DNA from: Mimachlamys varia | Taxonomy: Eukaryota; Mollusca; Bivalvia; Pectinida; Pectinidae | Assembly (NCBI GenBank): GCA_947623455.1 | Contig: OX392532.1 | Coordinates: 7,320,501 to 7,384,500 of the forward strand | Reading direction: 5' to 3' | DNA length: 64,000 nt | The notes under the pieces: model-generated | Databases searched by the model: none | What the model was told of the DNA's origin: nothing | What the model saw: the letters and a program-made list of their open reading frames with translations, nothing else | In this document: piece by piece, positions 22,601-37,600 of the stretch | How the letters are laid out: each line of letters begins with the position of its first letter | Position numbering within the stretch: the stretch's first letter is position 1 | Program-made: the position numbers and the translations under genes

Positions 22601-25600
22601 AACACCTCATAATATATACCTGTACTGCTCTGTCTATGTCAGGAGACCTTCCAAGGTTAACAACACCGCATTATAGTTACCTGTACAGCTCTGTCTATGT
22701 CAGGAGACCTTCCAAGGTTAACAACACCTCATTATAGTTACCTGTACAGCTCTGTCTATGTCAGGAGACCTTCGAAGGTTAACAACACCTCATAATATAT
22801 ATCTGTACAGCTCTGTCTATGTCAGGAGACCTTCGAAGGTTAACAACACCTCATTATAGTTACCTGTACAGCTCTGTCTATGTCAGGAGACCTTCGAAGG
22901 TTAACAACACCTCATAATATATATCTGTACAGCTCTGTCTATGTCAGGAGACCTTCGAAGGTTAACAACACCTCATTATAGTTACCTGTACAGCTCTGTC
23001 TATGTCAGGAGACCTTCGAAGGTTAACAACACCTCATAATATATATCTGTACAGCTCTGTCTATGTCAGGAGACCTTCGAAGGTTAACAACACCTCATTA
23101 TAGTTACCTGTACAGCTCTGTCTATGTCAGGAGACCTTCGAAGGTTAACAACACCTCATAATATATATCTGTACAGCTCTGTCTTTGTCAGGCGACCTTC
23201 GAAGGTTAACAACACCTCATTATAGTTACCTGTACAGCTCTGTCTATGTCAGGAGACCTTCGAAGGTTAACAACACCTCATAATATATATCTGTACAGCT
23301 CTGTCTTTGTCAGGCGACCTTCGAAGGTTAACAACACCTCATTATAGTTACCTGTACAGCTCTGTCTATGTCAGGAGACCTTCCAAGGTTAACAACACCT
23401 CATAATATATACCTGTACTGTTCTGTCTATGTCAGGAGACCTTCCAAGGTTAACAACACCTCATTATATATACCTGTACAGCTCTGTTTATGTCAGGAGA
23501 CCTTCCAAGGTTAACAACACCGCATTATAGTTACCTGTACAGCTCTGTCTATGTCAGGAGACCTTCCAAGGTTAACAACACCGCATTATAGTTACCTGTA
23601 CAGCTCTGTCTATGTCAGGCGACCTTCGAAGGTTAACAACACCTCATAATATATACCTGTACAGCTCTGTCTATGTCAGGAGACCTTCCAAGGTTAACAA
23701 CACCTCATTATATATACCTGTACAGCTCTGTCTATGTCAGGAGACCTTCCAAGGTTAACAACACCTCATTATAGTTACCTGTACAGCTCTGTCTATGTCA
23801 GGAGACCTTCCAAGGTTAACAGCACCTCATTATATATACCTGTACAGCTCTGTCTATGTCAGGAGACCTTCCAAGGTTAACAACACCTCATTATATATAC
23901 CTGTACAGCTCTGTCTATGTCAGGAGACCTTCCAAGGTTAACAACACCTCATAATATATACCTGTACTGCTCTGTCTATGTCAGGAGACCTTCCAAGGTT
24001 AACAACACCTCATAATATATACCTGTACTGCTCTGTCTATGTCAGGAGACCTTCCAAGGTTAACAACACCTCATTATATATACCTGTACAGCTCTGTCTA
24101 TGTCAGGAGACCTTCCAAGGTTAACAACACCGCATTATAGTTACCTGTACAGCTCTGTCTATGTCAGGAGACCTTCCAAGGTTAACAACACCGCATTATA
24201 GTTACCTGTACAGCTCTGTCTATGTCAGGCGACCTTCCAAGGTTAACAACACCTCATTATATATACCTGTACAGCTCTGTCTATGTCAGGCGACCTTCCA
24301 AGGTTAACAACACCTCATTATATATACCTGTACTGCTCTGTCTATGTCAGGAGACCTTCCAAGGTTAACAACACCTCATTATATATACCTGTACAGCTCT
24401 GTCTATGTCAGGAGACCTTCCAAGGTTAACAACACCTCATAATATATACTTGTACTGCTCTGTCTATGTCAGGAGACCTTCCAAGGTTAACAACACCTCA
24501 TAATATATACCTGTACTGCTCTGTCTATGTCAGGAGACCTTCCAAGGTTAACAACACCTCATAATATATACCTGTACTGCTCTGTCTATGTCAGGAGACC
24601 TTCCAAGGTTAACAACACCGCATTATAGTTACCTGTACAGCTCTGTCTATGTCAGGAGACCTTCCAAGGTTAACAACACCTCATTATAGTTACCTGTACA
24701 GCTCTGTCTATGTCAGGAGACCTTCGAAGGTTAACAACACCTCATAATATATATCTGTACAGCTCTGTCTTTGTCAGGCGACCTTCGAAGGTTAACAACA
24801 CCTCATTATAGTTACCTGTACAGCTCTGTCTATGTCAGGAGACCTTCCAAGGTTAACAACACCTCATAATATATACCTGTACTGTTCTGTCTATGTCAGG
24901 AGACCTTCCAAGGTTAACAACACCGCATTATAGTTACCTGTACAGCTCTGTCTATGTCAGGAGACCTTCCAAGGTTAACAACACCGCATTATAGTTACCT
25001 GTACAGCTCTGTCTATGTCAGGCGACCTTCCAAGGTTAACAACACCTCATAATATATACCTGTACAGCTCTGTCTATGTCAGGAGACCTTCCAAGGTTAA
25101 CAACACCTCATTATATATACCTGTACAGCTCTGTCTATGTCAGGAGACCTTCCAAGGTTAACAACACCTCATTATAGTTACCTGTACAGCTCTGTCTATG
25201 TCAGGAGACCTTCCAAGGTTAACAACACCTCATTATATATACCTGTACAGCTCTGTCTATGTCAGGCGACCTTCCAAGGTTAACAACACCTCATTATATA
25301 TACCTGTACAGCTCTGTCTATGTCAGGCGACCTTCCAAGGTTAACAACACCTCATTATAGTTACCTGTACTGCTCTGTCTATGTCAGGAGACCTTCCAAG
25401 GTTAACAACACCGCATTATAGTTACCTGTACAGCTCTGTCTATGTCAGGAGACCTTCCAAGGTTAACAACACCTCATTATATATACCTGTACAGCTCTGT
25501 CTATGTCAGGAGACCTTCCAAGGTTAACAACACCTCATTATATATACCTGTACAGCTCTGTCTATGTCAGGCGACCTTCCAAGGTTAACAACACCTCATT

Positions 25601-28600
25601 ATAGTTACCTGTACAGCTCTGTCTATGTCAGGAGACCTTCCAAGGTTAACAGCACCTCATTATATATACCTGTACAGCTCTGTCTATGTCAGGAGACCTT
25701 CCAAGGTTAACAACACCTCATTATATATACCTGTACAGCTCTGTCTATGTCAGGCGACCTTCCAAGGTTAACAACACCTCATTATATATACCTGTACAGC
25801 TCTGTCTATGTCAGGCGACCTTCCAAGGTTAACAACACCTCATTATATATACCTGTACTGCTCTGTCTATGTCAGGAGACCTTCCAAGGTTAACAACACC
25901 TCATTATATATACCTGTACAGCTCTGTCTATGTCAGGAGACCTTCCAAGGTTAACAACACCTCATAATATATACCTGTACTGCTCTGTCTATGTCAGGAG
26001 ACCTTCCAAGGTTAACAACACCGCATTATAGTTACCTGTACAGCTCTGTCTATGTCAGGAGACCTTCCAAGGTTAACAACACCGCATTATAGTTACCTGT
26101 ACAGCTCTGTCTATGTCAGGAGACCTTCCAAGGTTAACAACACCGCATTATAGTTACCTGTACAGCTCTGTCTATGTCAGGAGACCTTCGAAGGTTAACA
26201 ACACCTCATAATATATATCTGTACAGCTCTGTCTTTGTCAGGCGACCTTCGAAGGTTAACAACACCTCATTATAGTTACCTGTACAGCTCTGTCTATGTC
26301 AGGAGACCTTCGAAGGTTAACAACACCTCATAATATATATCTGTACAGCTCTGTCTTTGTCAGGCGACCTTCGAAGGTTAACAACACCTCATTATAGTTA
26401 CCTGTACAGCTCTGTCTATGTCAGGAGACCTTCCAAGGTTAACAACACCTCATAATATATACCTGTACTGTTCTGTCTATGTCAGGAGACCTTCCAAGGT
26501 TAACAACACCTCATTATATATACCTGTACAGCTCTGTTTATGTCAGGAGACCTTCCAAGGTTAACAACACCGCATTATAGTTACCTGTACAGCTCTGTCT
26601 ATGTCAGGAGACCTTCCAAGGTTAACAACACCGCATTATAGTTACCTGTACAGCTCTGTCTATGTCAGGCGACCTTCGAAGGTTAACAACACCTCATAAT
26701 ATATACCTGTACAGCTCTGTCTATGTCAGGAGACCTTCCAAGGTTAACAACACCTCATTATATATACCTGTACAGCTCTGTCTATGTCAGGAGACCTTCC
26801 AAGGTTAACAACACCTCATTATAGTTACCTGTACAGCTCTGTCTATGTCAGGAGACCTTCCAAGGTTAACAACACCTCATTATATATACCTGTACAGCTC
26901 TGTCTATGTCAGGCGACCTTCCAAGGTTAACAACACCTCATTATATATACCTGTACAGCTCTGTCTATGTCAGGCGACCTTCCAAGGTTAACAACACCTC
27001 ATTATAGTTACCTGTACTGCTCTGTCTATGTCAGGAGACCTTCCAAGGTTAACAACACCGCATTATAGTTACCTGTACAGCTCTGTCTATGTCAGGAGAC
27101 CTTCCAAGGTTAACAACACCTCATTATATATACCTGTACAGCTCTGTCTATGTCAGGAGACCTTCCAAGGTTAACAACACCTCATTATATATACCTGTAC
27201 AGCTCTGTCTATGTCAGGCGACCTTCCAAGGTTAACAACACCTCATTATAGTTACCTGTACAGCTCTGTCTATGTCAGGAGACCTTCCAAGGTTAACAGC
27301 ACCTCATTATATATACCTGTACAGCTCTGTCTATGTCAGGAGACCTTCCAAGGTTAACAACACCTCATTATATATACCTGTACAGCTCTGTCTATGTCAG
27401 GAGACCTTCCAAGGTTAACAACACCTCATAATATATACCTGTACTGCTCTGTCTATGTCAGGAGACATTCCAAGGTTAACAACACCTCATAATATATACC
27501 TGTACAGCTCTGTCTATGTCAGGAGACCTTCCAAGGTTAACAACACCTCATTATATATACCTGTACAGCTCTGTCTATGTCAGGAGACCTTCCAAGGTTA
27601 ACAGCACCTCATTATATATACCTGTACAGCTCTGTCTATGTCAGGAGACCTTCCAAGGTTAACAACACCTCATTATATATACCTGTACTGCTCTGTCTAT
27701 GTCAGGAGACATTCCAAGGTTAACAGCACCTCATTATATATACCTGTACAGCTCTGTCTATGTCAGGAGACCTTCCAAGGTTAACAACACCTCATTATAT
27801 ATACCTGTACAGCTCTGTCTATGTCAGGAGACCTTCCAAGGTTAACAACACCTCATAATATATACCTGTACTGCTCTGTCTATGTCAGGAGACATTCCAA
27901 GGTTAACAACACCTCATAATATATACCTGTACAGCTCTGTCTATGTCAGGAGACCTTCCAAGGTTAACAACACCTCATTATAGTTACCTGTACTGCTCTG
28001 TCTATGTCAGGAGACCTTCCAAGGTTAACAACACCTCATTATATATACCTGTACAGCTCTGTCTATGTCAGGAGACCTTCCAAGGTTAACAACACCGCAT
28101 TATAGTTACCTGTACAGCTCTGTCTATGTCAGGAGACCTTCCAAGGTTAACAACACCGCATTATAGTTACCTGTACAGCTCTGTCTATGTCAGGCGACCT
28201 TCCAAGGTTAACAACACCTCATTATATATACCTGTACAGCTCTGTCTATGTCAGGCAACCTTCCAAGGTTAACAACACCTCATTATATATACCTGTACTG
28301 CTCTGTCTATGTCAGGAGACCTTCCAAGGTTAACAACACCTCATTATAAATACCTGTACAGCTCTGTCTATGTCAGGAGACCTTCCAAGGTTAACAACAC
28401 CTCATAATATATACCTGTACTGCTCTGTCTATGTCAGGAGACCTTCCAAGGTTAACAACACCTCATTATATATACCTGTACAGCTCTGTCTATGTCAGGA
28501 GACCTTCCAAGGTTAACAACACCTCATAATATATACCTGTACTGCTCTGTCTATGTCAGGAGACCTTCGAAGGTTAACAACACCTCATAATATATACCTG

Positions 28601-31600
28601 TACAGCTCTGTCTATGTCAGGAGACCTTCCAAGGTTAACAACACCTCATAATATATACCTGTACTGCTCTGTCTATGTCAGGAGACCTTCCAAGGTTAAC
28701 AACACCTCATTATAGTTACCTGTACAGCTCTGTCTATGTCAGGCGACCTTCCAAGGTTAACAACACCTCATTATATATACCTGTACAGCTCTGTCTATGT
28801 CAGGCGACCTTCCAAGGTTAACAACACCTCATTATATATACCTGTACTGCTCTGTCTATGTCAGGAGACCTTCCAAGGTTAACAACACCTCATTATATAT
28901 ACCTGTACAGCTCTGTCTATGTCAGGAGACCTTCCAAGGTTAACAACACCTCATAATATATACCTGTACTGCTCTGTCTATGTCAGGAGACCTTCCAAGG
29001 TTAACAACACCTCATAATATATACCTGTACTGCTCTGTCTATGTCAGGAGACCTTCCAAGGTTAACAACACCTCATTATATATACCTGTACAGCTCTGTC
29101 TATGTCAGGAGACCTTCCAAGGTTAACAACACCTCATTATAGTTACCTGTACAGCTCTGTCTATGTCAGGCGACCTTCCAAGGTTAACAACACCTCATTA
29201 TATATACCTGTACAGCTCTGTCTATGTCAGGCGACCTTCCAAGGTTAACAACACCTCATTATATATACCTGTACAGCTCTGTCTATGTCAGGAGACCTTC
29301 CAAGGTTAACAACACCTCATTATATATACCTGTACAGCTCTGTCTATGTCAGGAGACCTTCCAAGGTTAACAACACCGCATTATAGTTACCTGTACAGCT
29401 CTGTCTATGTCAGGAGACCTTCCAAGGTTAACAACACCGCATTATAGTTACCTGTACAGCTCTGTCTATGTCAGGAGACCTTCCAAGGTTAACAACACCG
29501 CATTATAGTTACCTGTACAGCTCTGTCTATGTCAGGAGACCTTCCAAGGTTAACAACACCTCATTATATATACCTGTACTGTTCTGTCTATGTCAGGCGA
29601 CCTTCCAAGGTTAACAACACCTCATTATAGTTACCTGTACAGCTCTGTCTATGTCAGGAGACCTTCCGAGGTTAACAACACCTCATTATATATACCTGTA
29701 CTGTTCTGTCTATGTCAGGAGACCTTCCAAGGTTAACAACACCTCATTATAGTTACCTGTACAGCTCTGTCTATGTCAGGAGACCTTCGAAGGTTAACAA
29801 CACCGCATTATAGTTACCTGTACAGCTCTGTCTATGTCAGGAGACCTTCCAAGGTTAACAACACCTCATTATAGTTACCTGTACAGCTCTGTCTATGTCA
29901 GGAGACCTTCGAAGGTTAACAACACCTCATAATATATATCTGTACAGCTCTGTCTTTGTCAGGCGACCTTCGAAGGTTAACAACACCTCATTATAGTTAC
30001 CTGTACAGCTCTGTCTATGTCAGGAGACCTTCGAAGGTTAACAACACCTCATAATATATATCTGTACAGCTCTGTCTTTGTCAGGCGACCTTCGAAGGTT
30101 AACAACACCTCATTATAGTTACCTGTACAGCTCTGTCTATGTCAGGAGACCTTCCAAGGTTAACAACACCTCATAATATATACCTGTACTGTTCTGTCTA
30201 TGTCAGGAGACCTTCCAAGGTTAACAACACCTCATTATATATACCTGTACAGCTCTGTTTATGTCAGGAGACCTTCCAAGGTTAACAACACCGCATTATA
30301 GTTACCTGTACAGCTCTGTCTATGTCAGGAGACCTTCCAAGGTTAACAACACCGCATTATAGTTACCTGTACAGCTCTGTCTATGTCAGGCGACCTTCGA
30401 AGGTTAACAACACCTCATAATATATACCTGTACAGCTCTGTCTATGTCAGGAGACCTTCCAAGGTTAACAACACCTCATTATATATACCTGTACAGCTCT
30501 GTCTATGTCAGGAGACCTTCCAAGGTTAACAACACCTCATTATAGTTACCTGTACAGCTCTGTCTATGTCAGGAGACCTTCCAAGGTTAACAGCACCTCA
30601 TTATATATACCTGTACAGCTCTGTCTATGTCAGGAGACCTTCCAAGGTTAACAACACCTCATTATATATACCTGTACAGCTCTGTCTATGTCAGGAGACC
30701 TTCCAAGGTTAACAACACCTCATAATATATACCTGTACTGCTCTGTCTATGTCAGGAGACATTCCAAGGTTAACAACACCTCATAATATATACCTGTACT
30801 GCTCTGTCTATGTCAGGAGACCTTCCAAGGTTAACAACACCTCATTATATATACCTGTACAGCTCTGTCTATGTCAGGAGACCTTCCAAGGTTAACAACA
30901 CCGCATTATAGTTACCTGTACAGCTCTGTCTATGTCAGGAGACCTTCCAAGGTTAACAACACCGCATTATAGTTACCTGTACAGCTCTGTCTATGTCAGG
31001 CGACCTTCCAAGGTTAACAACACCTCATTATATATACCTGTACAGCTCTGTCTATGTCAGGCGACCTTCCAAGGTTAACAACACCTCATTATATATACCT
31101 GTACTGCTCTGTCTATGTCAGGAGACCTTCCAAGGTTAACAACACCTCATTATATATACCTGTACAGCTCTGTCTATGTCAGGAGACCTTCCAAGGTTAA
31201 CAACACCTCATAATATATACTTGTACTGCTCTGTCTATGTCAGGAGACCTTCGAAGGTTAACAACACCTCATAATATATACCTGTACTGCTCTGTCTATG
31301 TCAGGAGACCTTCCAAGGTTAACAACACCTCATAATATATACCTGTACTGCTCTGTCTATGTCAGGAGACCTTCCAAGGTTAACAACACCGCATTATAGT
31401 TACCTGTACAGCTCTGTCTATGTCAGGAGACCTTCCAAGGTTAACAACACCTCATTATAGTTACCTGTACAGCTCTGTCTATGTCAGGAGACCTTCGAAG
31501 GTTAACAACACCTCATAATATATATCTGTACAGCTCTGTCTATGTCAGGAGACCTTCGAAGGTTAACAACACCTCATTATAGTTACCTGTACAGCTCTGT

Positions 31601-34600
31601 CTATGTCAGGAGACCTTCGAAGGTTAACAACACCTCATAATATATATCTGTACAGCTCTGTCTATGTCAGGAGACCTTCGAAGGTTAACAACACCTCATT
31701 ATAGTTACCTGTACAGCTCTGTCTATGTCAGGAGACCTTCGAAGGTTAACAACACCTCATAATATATATCTGTACAGCTCTGTCTATGTCAGGAGACCTT
31801 CGAAGGTTAACAACACCTCATTATAGTTACCTGTACAGCTCTGTCTATGTCAGGAGACCTTCGAAGGTTAACAACACCTCATAATATATATCTGTACAGC
31901 TCTGTCTTTGTCAGGCGACCTTCGAAGGTTAACAACACCTCATTATAGTTACCTGTACAGCTCTGTCTATGTCAGGAGACCTTCCAAGGTTAACAACACC
32001 TCATAATATATACCTGTACTGTTCTGTCTATGTCAGGAGACCTTCCAAGGTTAACAACACCTCATTATATATACCTGTACAGCTCTGTTTATGTCAGGAG
32101 ACCTTCCAAGGTTAACAACACCGCATTATAGTTACCTGTACAGCTCTGTCTATGTCAGGAGACCTTCCAAGGTTAACAACACCGCATTATAGTTACCTGT
32201 ACAGCTCTGTCTATGTCAGGCGACCTTCGAAGGTTAACAACACCTCATAATATATACCTGTACAGCTCTGTCTATGTCAGGAGACCTTCCAAGGTTAACA
32301 ACACCTCATTATATATACCTGTACAGCTCTGTCTATGTCAGGAGACCTTCCAAGGTTAACAACACCTCATTATAGTTACCTGTACAGCTCTGTCTATGTC
32401 AGGAGACCTTCCAAGGTTAACAGCACCTCATTATATATACCTGTACAGCTCTGTCTATGTCAGGAGACCTTCCAAGGTTAACAACACCTCATTATATATA
32501 CCTGTACAGCTCTGTCTATGTCAGGAGACCTTCCAAGGTTAACAACACCTCATAATATATACCTGTACTGCTCTGTCTATGTCAGGAGACCTTCCAAGGT
32601 TAACAACACCTCATAATATATACCTGTACTGCTCTGTCTATGTCAGGAGACCTTCCAAGGTTAACAACACCTCATTATATATACCTGTACAGCTCTGTCT
32701 ATGTCAGGAGACCTTCCAAGGTTAACAACACCGCATTATAGTTACCTGTACAGCTCTGTCTATGTCAGGAGACCTTCCAAGGTTAACAACACCGCATTAT
32801 AGTTACCTGTACAGCTCTGTCTATGTCAGGCGACCTTCCAAGGTTAACAACACCTCATTATATATACCTGTACAGCTCTGTCTATGTCAGGCGACCTTCC
32901 AAGGTTAACAACACCTCATTATATATACCTGTACTGCTCTGTCTATGTCAGGAGACCTTCCAAGGTTAACAACACCTCATTATATATACCTGTACAGCTC
33001 TGTCTATGTCAGGAGACCTTCCAAGGTTAACAACACCTCATAATATATACTTGTACTGCTCTGTCTATGTCAGGAGACCTTCGAAGGTTAACAACACCTC
33101 ATAATATATACCTGTACTGCTCTGTCTATGTCAGGAGACCTTCCAAGGTTAACAACACCTCATAATATATACCTGTACTGCTCTGTCTATGTCAGGAGAC
33201 CTTCCAAGGTTAACAACACCGCATTATAGTTACCTGTACAGCTCTGTCTATGTCAGGAGACCTTCCAAGGTTAACAACACCTCATTATAGTTACCTGTAC
33301 AGCTCTGTCTATGTCAGGAGACCTTCGAAGGTTAACAACACCTCATAATATATATCTGTACAGCTCTGTCTTTGTCAGGCGACCTTCGAAGGTTAACAAC
33401 ACCTCATTATAGTTACCTGTACAGCTCTGTCTATGTCAGGAGACCTTCCAAGGTTAACAACACCTCATAATATATACCTGTACTGTTCTGTCTATGTCAG
33501 GAGACCTTCCAAGGTTAACAACACCGCATTATAGTTACCTGTACAGCTCTGTCTATGTCAGGAGACCTTCCAAGGTTAACAACACCGCATTATAGTTACC
33601 TGTACAGCTCTGTCTATGTCAGGCGACCTTCCAAGGTTAACAACACCTCATAATATATACCTGTACAGCTCTGTCTATGTCAGGAGACCTTCCAAGGTTA
33701 ACAACACCTCATTATATATACCTGTACAGCTCTGTCTATGTCAGGAGACCTTCCAAGGTTAACAACACCTCATTATAGTTACCTGTACAGCTCTGTCTAT
33801 GTCAGGAGACCTTCCAAGGTTAACAACACCTCATTATATATACCTGTACAGCTCTGTCTATGTCAGGCGACCTTCCAAGGTTAACAACACCTCATTATAT
33901 ATACCTGTACAGCTCTGTCTATGTCAGGCGACCTTCCAAGGTTAACAACACCTCATTATAGTTACCTGTACTGCTCTGTCTATGTCAGGAGACCTTCCAA
34001 GGTTAACAACACCGCATTATAGTTACCTGTACAGCTCTGTCTATGTCAGGAGACCTTCCAAGGTTAACAACACCTCATTATATATACCTGTACAGCTCTG
34101 TCTATGTCAGGAGACCTTCCAAGGTTAACAACACCTCATTATATATACCTGTACAGCTCTGTCTATGTCAGGCGACCTTCCAAGGTTAACAACACCTCAT
34201 TATAGTTACCTGTACAGCTCTGTCTATGTCAGGAGACCTTCCAAGGTTAACAGCACCTCATTATATATACCTGTACAGCTCTGTCTATGTCAGGAGACCT
34301 TCCAAGGTTAACAACACCTCATTATATATACCTGTACAGCTCTGTCTATGTCAGGCGACCTTCCAAGGTTAACAACACCTCATTATATATACCTGTACAG
34401 CTCTGTCTATGTCAGGCGACCTTCCAAGGTTAACAACACCTCATTATATATACCTGTACTGCTCTGTCTATGTCAGGAGACCTTCCAAGGTTAACAACAC
34501 CTCATTATATATACCTGTACAGCTCTGTCTATGTCAGGAGACCTTCCAAGGTTAACAACACCTCATAATATATACCTGTACTGCTCTGTCTATGTCAGGA

Positions 34601-37600
34601 GACCTTCCAAGGTTAACAACACCGCATTATAGTTACCTGTACAGCTCTGTCTATGTCAGGAGACCTTCCAAGGTTAACAACACCGCATTATAGTTACCTG
34701 TACAGCTCTGTCTATGTCAGGAGACCTTCCAAGGTTAACAACACCGCATTATAGTTACCTGTACAGCTCTGTCTATGTCAGGAGACCTTCGAAGGTTAAC
34801 AACACCTCATAATATATATCTGTACAGCTCTGTCTTTGTCAGGCGACCTTCGAAGGTTAACAACACCTCATTATAGTTACCTGTACAGCTCTGTCTATGT
34901 CAGGAGACCTTCCAAGGTTAACAACACCTCATAATATATACCTGTTCTGTTCTGTCTATGTCAGGAGACCTTCCAAGGTTAACAACACCTCATTATATAT
35001 ACCTGTACAGCTCTGTTTATGTCAGGAGACCTTCCAAGGTTAACAACACCGCATTATAGTTACCTGTACAGCTCTGTCTATGTCAGGAGACCTTCCAAGG
35101 TTAACAACACCGCATTATAGTTACCTGTACAGCTCTGTCTATGTCAGGCGACCTTCGAAGGTTAACAACACCTCATAATATATACCTGTACAGCTCTGTC
35201 TATGTCAGGAGACCTTCCAAGGTTAACAACACCTCATTATATATACCTGTACAGCTCTGTCTATGTCAGGAGACCTTCCAAGGTTAACAACACCTCATTA
35301 TAGTTACCTGTACAGCTCTGTCTATGTCAGGAGACCTTCCAAGGTTAACAACACCTCATTATATATACCTGTACAGCTCTGTCTATGTCAGGCGACCTTC
35401 CAAGGTTAACAACACCTCATTATATATACCTGTACAGCTCTGTCTATGTCAGGCGACCTTCCAAGGTTAACAACACCTCATTATAGTTACCTGTACTGCT
35501 CTGTCTATGTCAGGAGACCTTCCAAGGTTAACAACACCGCATTATAGTTACCTGTACAGCTCTGTCTATGTCAGGAGACCTTCCAAGGTTAACAACACCT
35601 CATTATATATACCTGTACAGCTCTGTCTATGTCAGGAGACCTTCCAAGGTTAACAACACCTCATTATATATACCTGTACAGCTCTGTCTATGTCAGGCGA
35701 CCTTCCAAGGTTAACAACACCTCATTATAGTTACCTGTACAGCTCTGTCTATGTCAGGAGACCTTCCAAGGTTAACAGCACCTCATTATATATACCTGTA
35801 CAGCTCTGTCTATGTCAGGAGACCTTCCAAGGTTAACAACACCTCATTATATATACCTGTACAGCTCTGTCTATGTCAGGAGACCTTCCAAGGTTAACAA
35901 CACCTCATAATATATACCTGTACTGCTCTGTCTATGTCAGGAGACATTCCAAGGTTAACAACACCTCATAATATATACCTGTACAGCTCTGTCTATGTCA
36001 GGAGACCTTCCAAGGTTAACAACACCTCATTATATATACCTGTACAGCTCTGTCTATGTCAGGAGACCTTCCAAGGTTAACAGCACCTCATTATATATAC
36101 CTGTACAGCTCTGTCTATGTCAGGAGACCTTCCAAGGTTAACAACACCTCATTATATATACCTGTACTGCTCTGTCTATGTCAGGAGACATTCCAAGGTT
36201 AACAGCACCTCATTATATATACCTGTACAGCTCTGTCTATGTCAGGAGACCTTCCAAGGTTAACAACACCTCATTATATATACCTGTACAGCTCTGTCTA
36301 TGTCAGGAGACCTTCCAAGGTTAACAACACCTCATAATATATACCTGTACTGCTCTGTCTATGTCAGGAGACATTCCAAGGTTAACAACACCTCATAATA
36401 TATACCTGTACAGCTCTGTCTATGTCAGGAGACCTTCCAAGGTTAACAACACCTCATTATAGTTACCTGTACTGCTCTGTCTATGTCAGGAGACCTTCCA
36501 AGGTTAACAACACCTCATTATATATACCTGTACAGCTCTGTCTATGTCAGGAGACCTTCCAAGGTTAACAACACCGCATTATAGTTACCTGTACAGCTCT
36601 GTCTATGTCAGGAGACCTTCCAAGGTTAACAACACCGCATTATAGTTACCTGTACAGCTCTGTCTATGTCAGGCGACCTTCCAAGGTTAACAACACCTCA
36701 TTATATATACCTGTACAGCTCTGTCTATGTCAGGCAACCTTCCAAGGTTAACAACACCTCATTATATATACCTGTACTGCTCTGTCTATGTCAGGAGACC
36801 TTCCAAGGTTAACAACACCTCATTATAAATACCTGTACAGCTCTGTCTATGTCAGGAGACCTTCCAAGGTTAACAACACCTCATAATATATACCTGTACT
36901 GCTCTGTCTATGTCAGGAGACCTTCCAAGGTTAACAACACCTCATTATATATACCTGTACAGCTCTGTCTATGTCAGGAGACCTTCCAAGGTTAACAACA
37001 CCTCATAATATATACCTGTACTGCTCTGTCTATGTCAGGAGACCTTCGAAGGTTAACAACACCTCATAATATATACCTGTACAGCTCTGTCTATGTCAGG
37101 AGACCTTCCAAGGTTAACAACACCTCATAATATATACCTGTACTGCTCTGTCTATGTCAGGAGACCTTCCAAGGTTAACAACACCGCATTATAGTTACCT
37201 GTACAGCTCTGTCTATGTCAGGAGACCTTCCAAGGTTAACAACACCTCATTATAGTTACCTGTACAGCTCTGTCTATGTCAGGAGACCTTCGAAGGTTAA
37301 CAACACCTCATAATATATATCTGTACAGCTCTGTCTTTGTCAGGCGACCTTCGAAGGTTAACAACACCTCATTATAGTTACCTGTACAGCTCTGTCTATG
37401 TCAGGAGACCTTCCAAGGTTAACAACACCTCATAATATATACCTGTACTGTTCTGTCTATGTCAGGAGACCTTCCAAGGTTAACAACACCTCATTATATA
37501 TACCTGTACAGCTCTGTCTATGTCAGGAGACCTTCCAAGGTTAACAACACCGCATTATAGTTACCTGTACAGCTCTGTCTATGTCAGGAGACCTTCCAAG

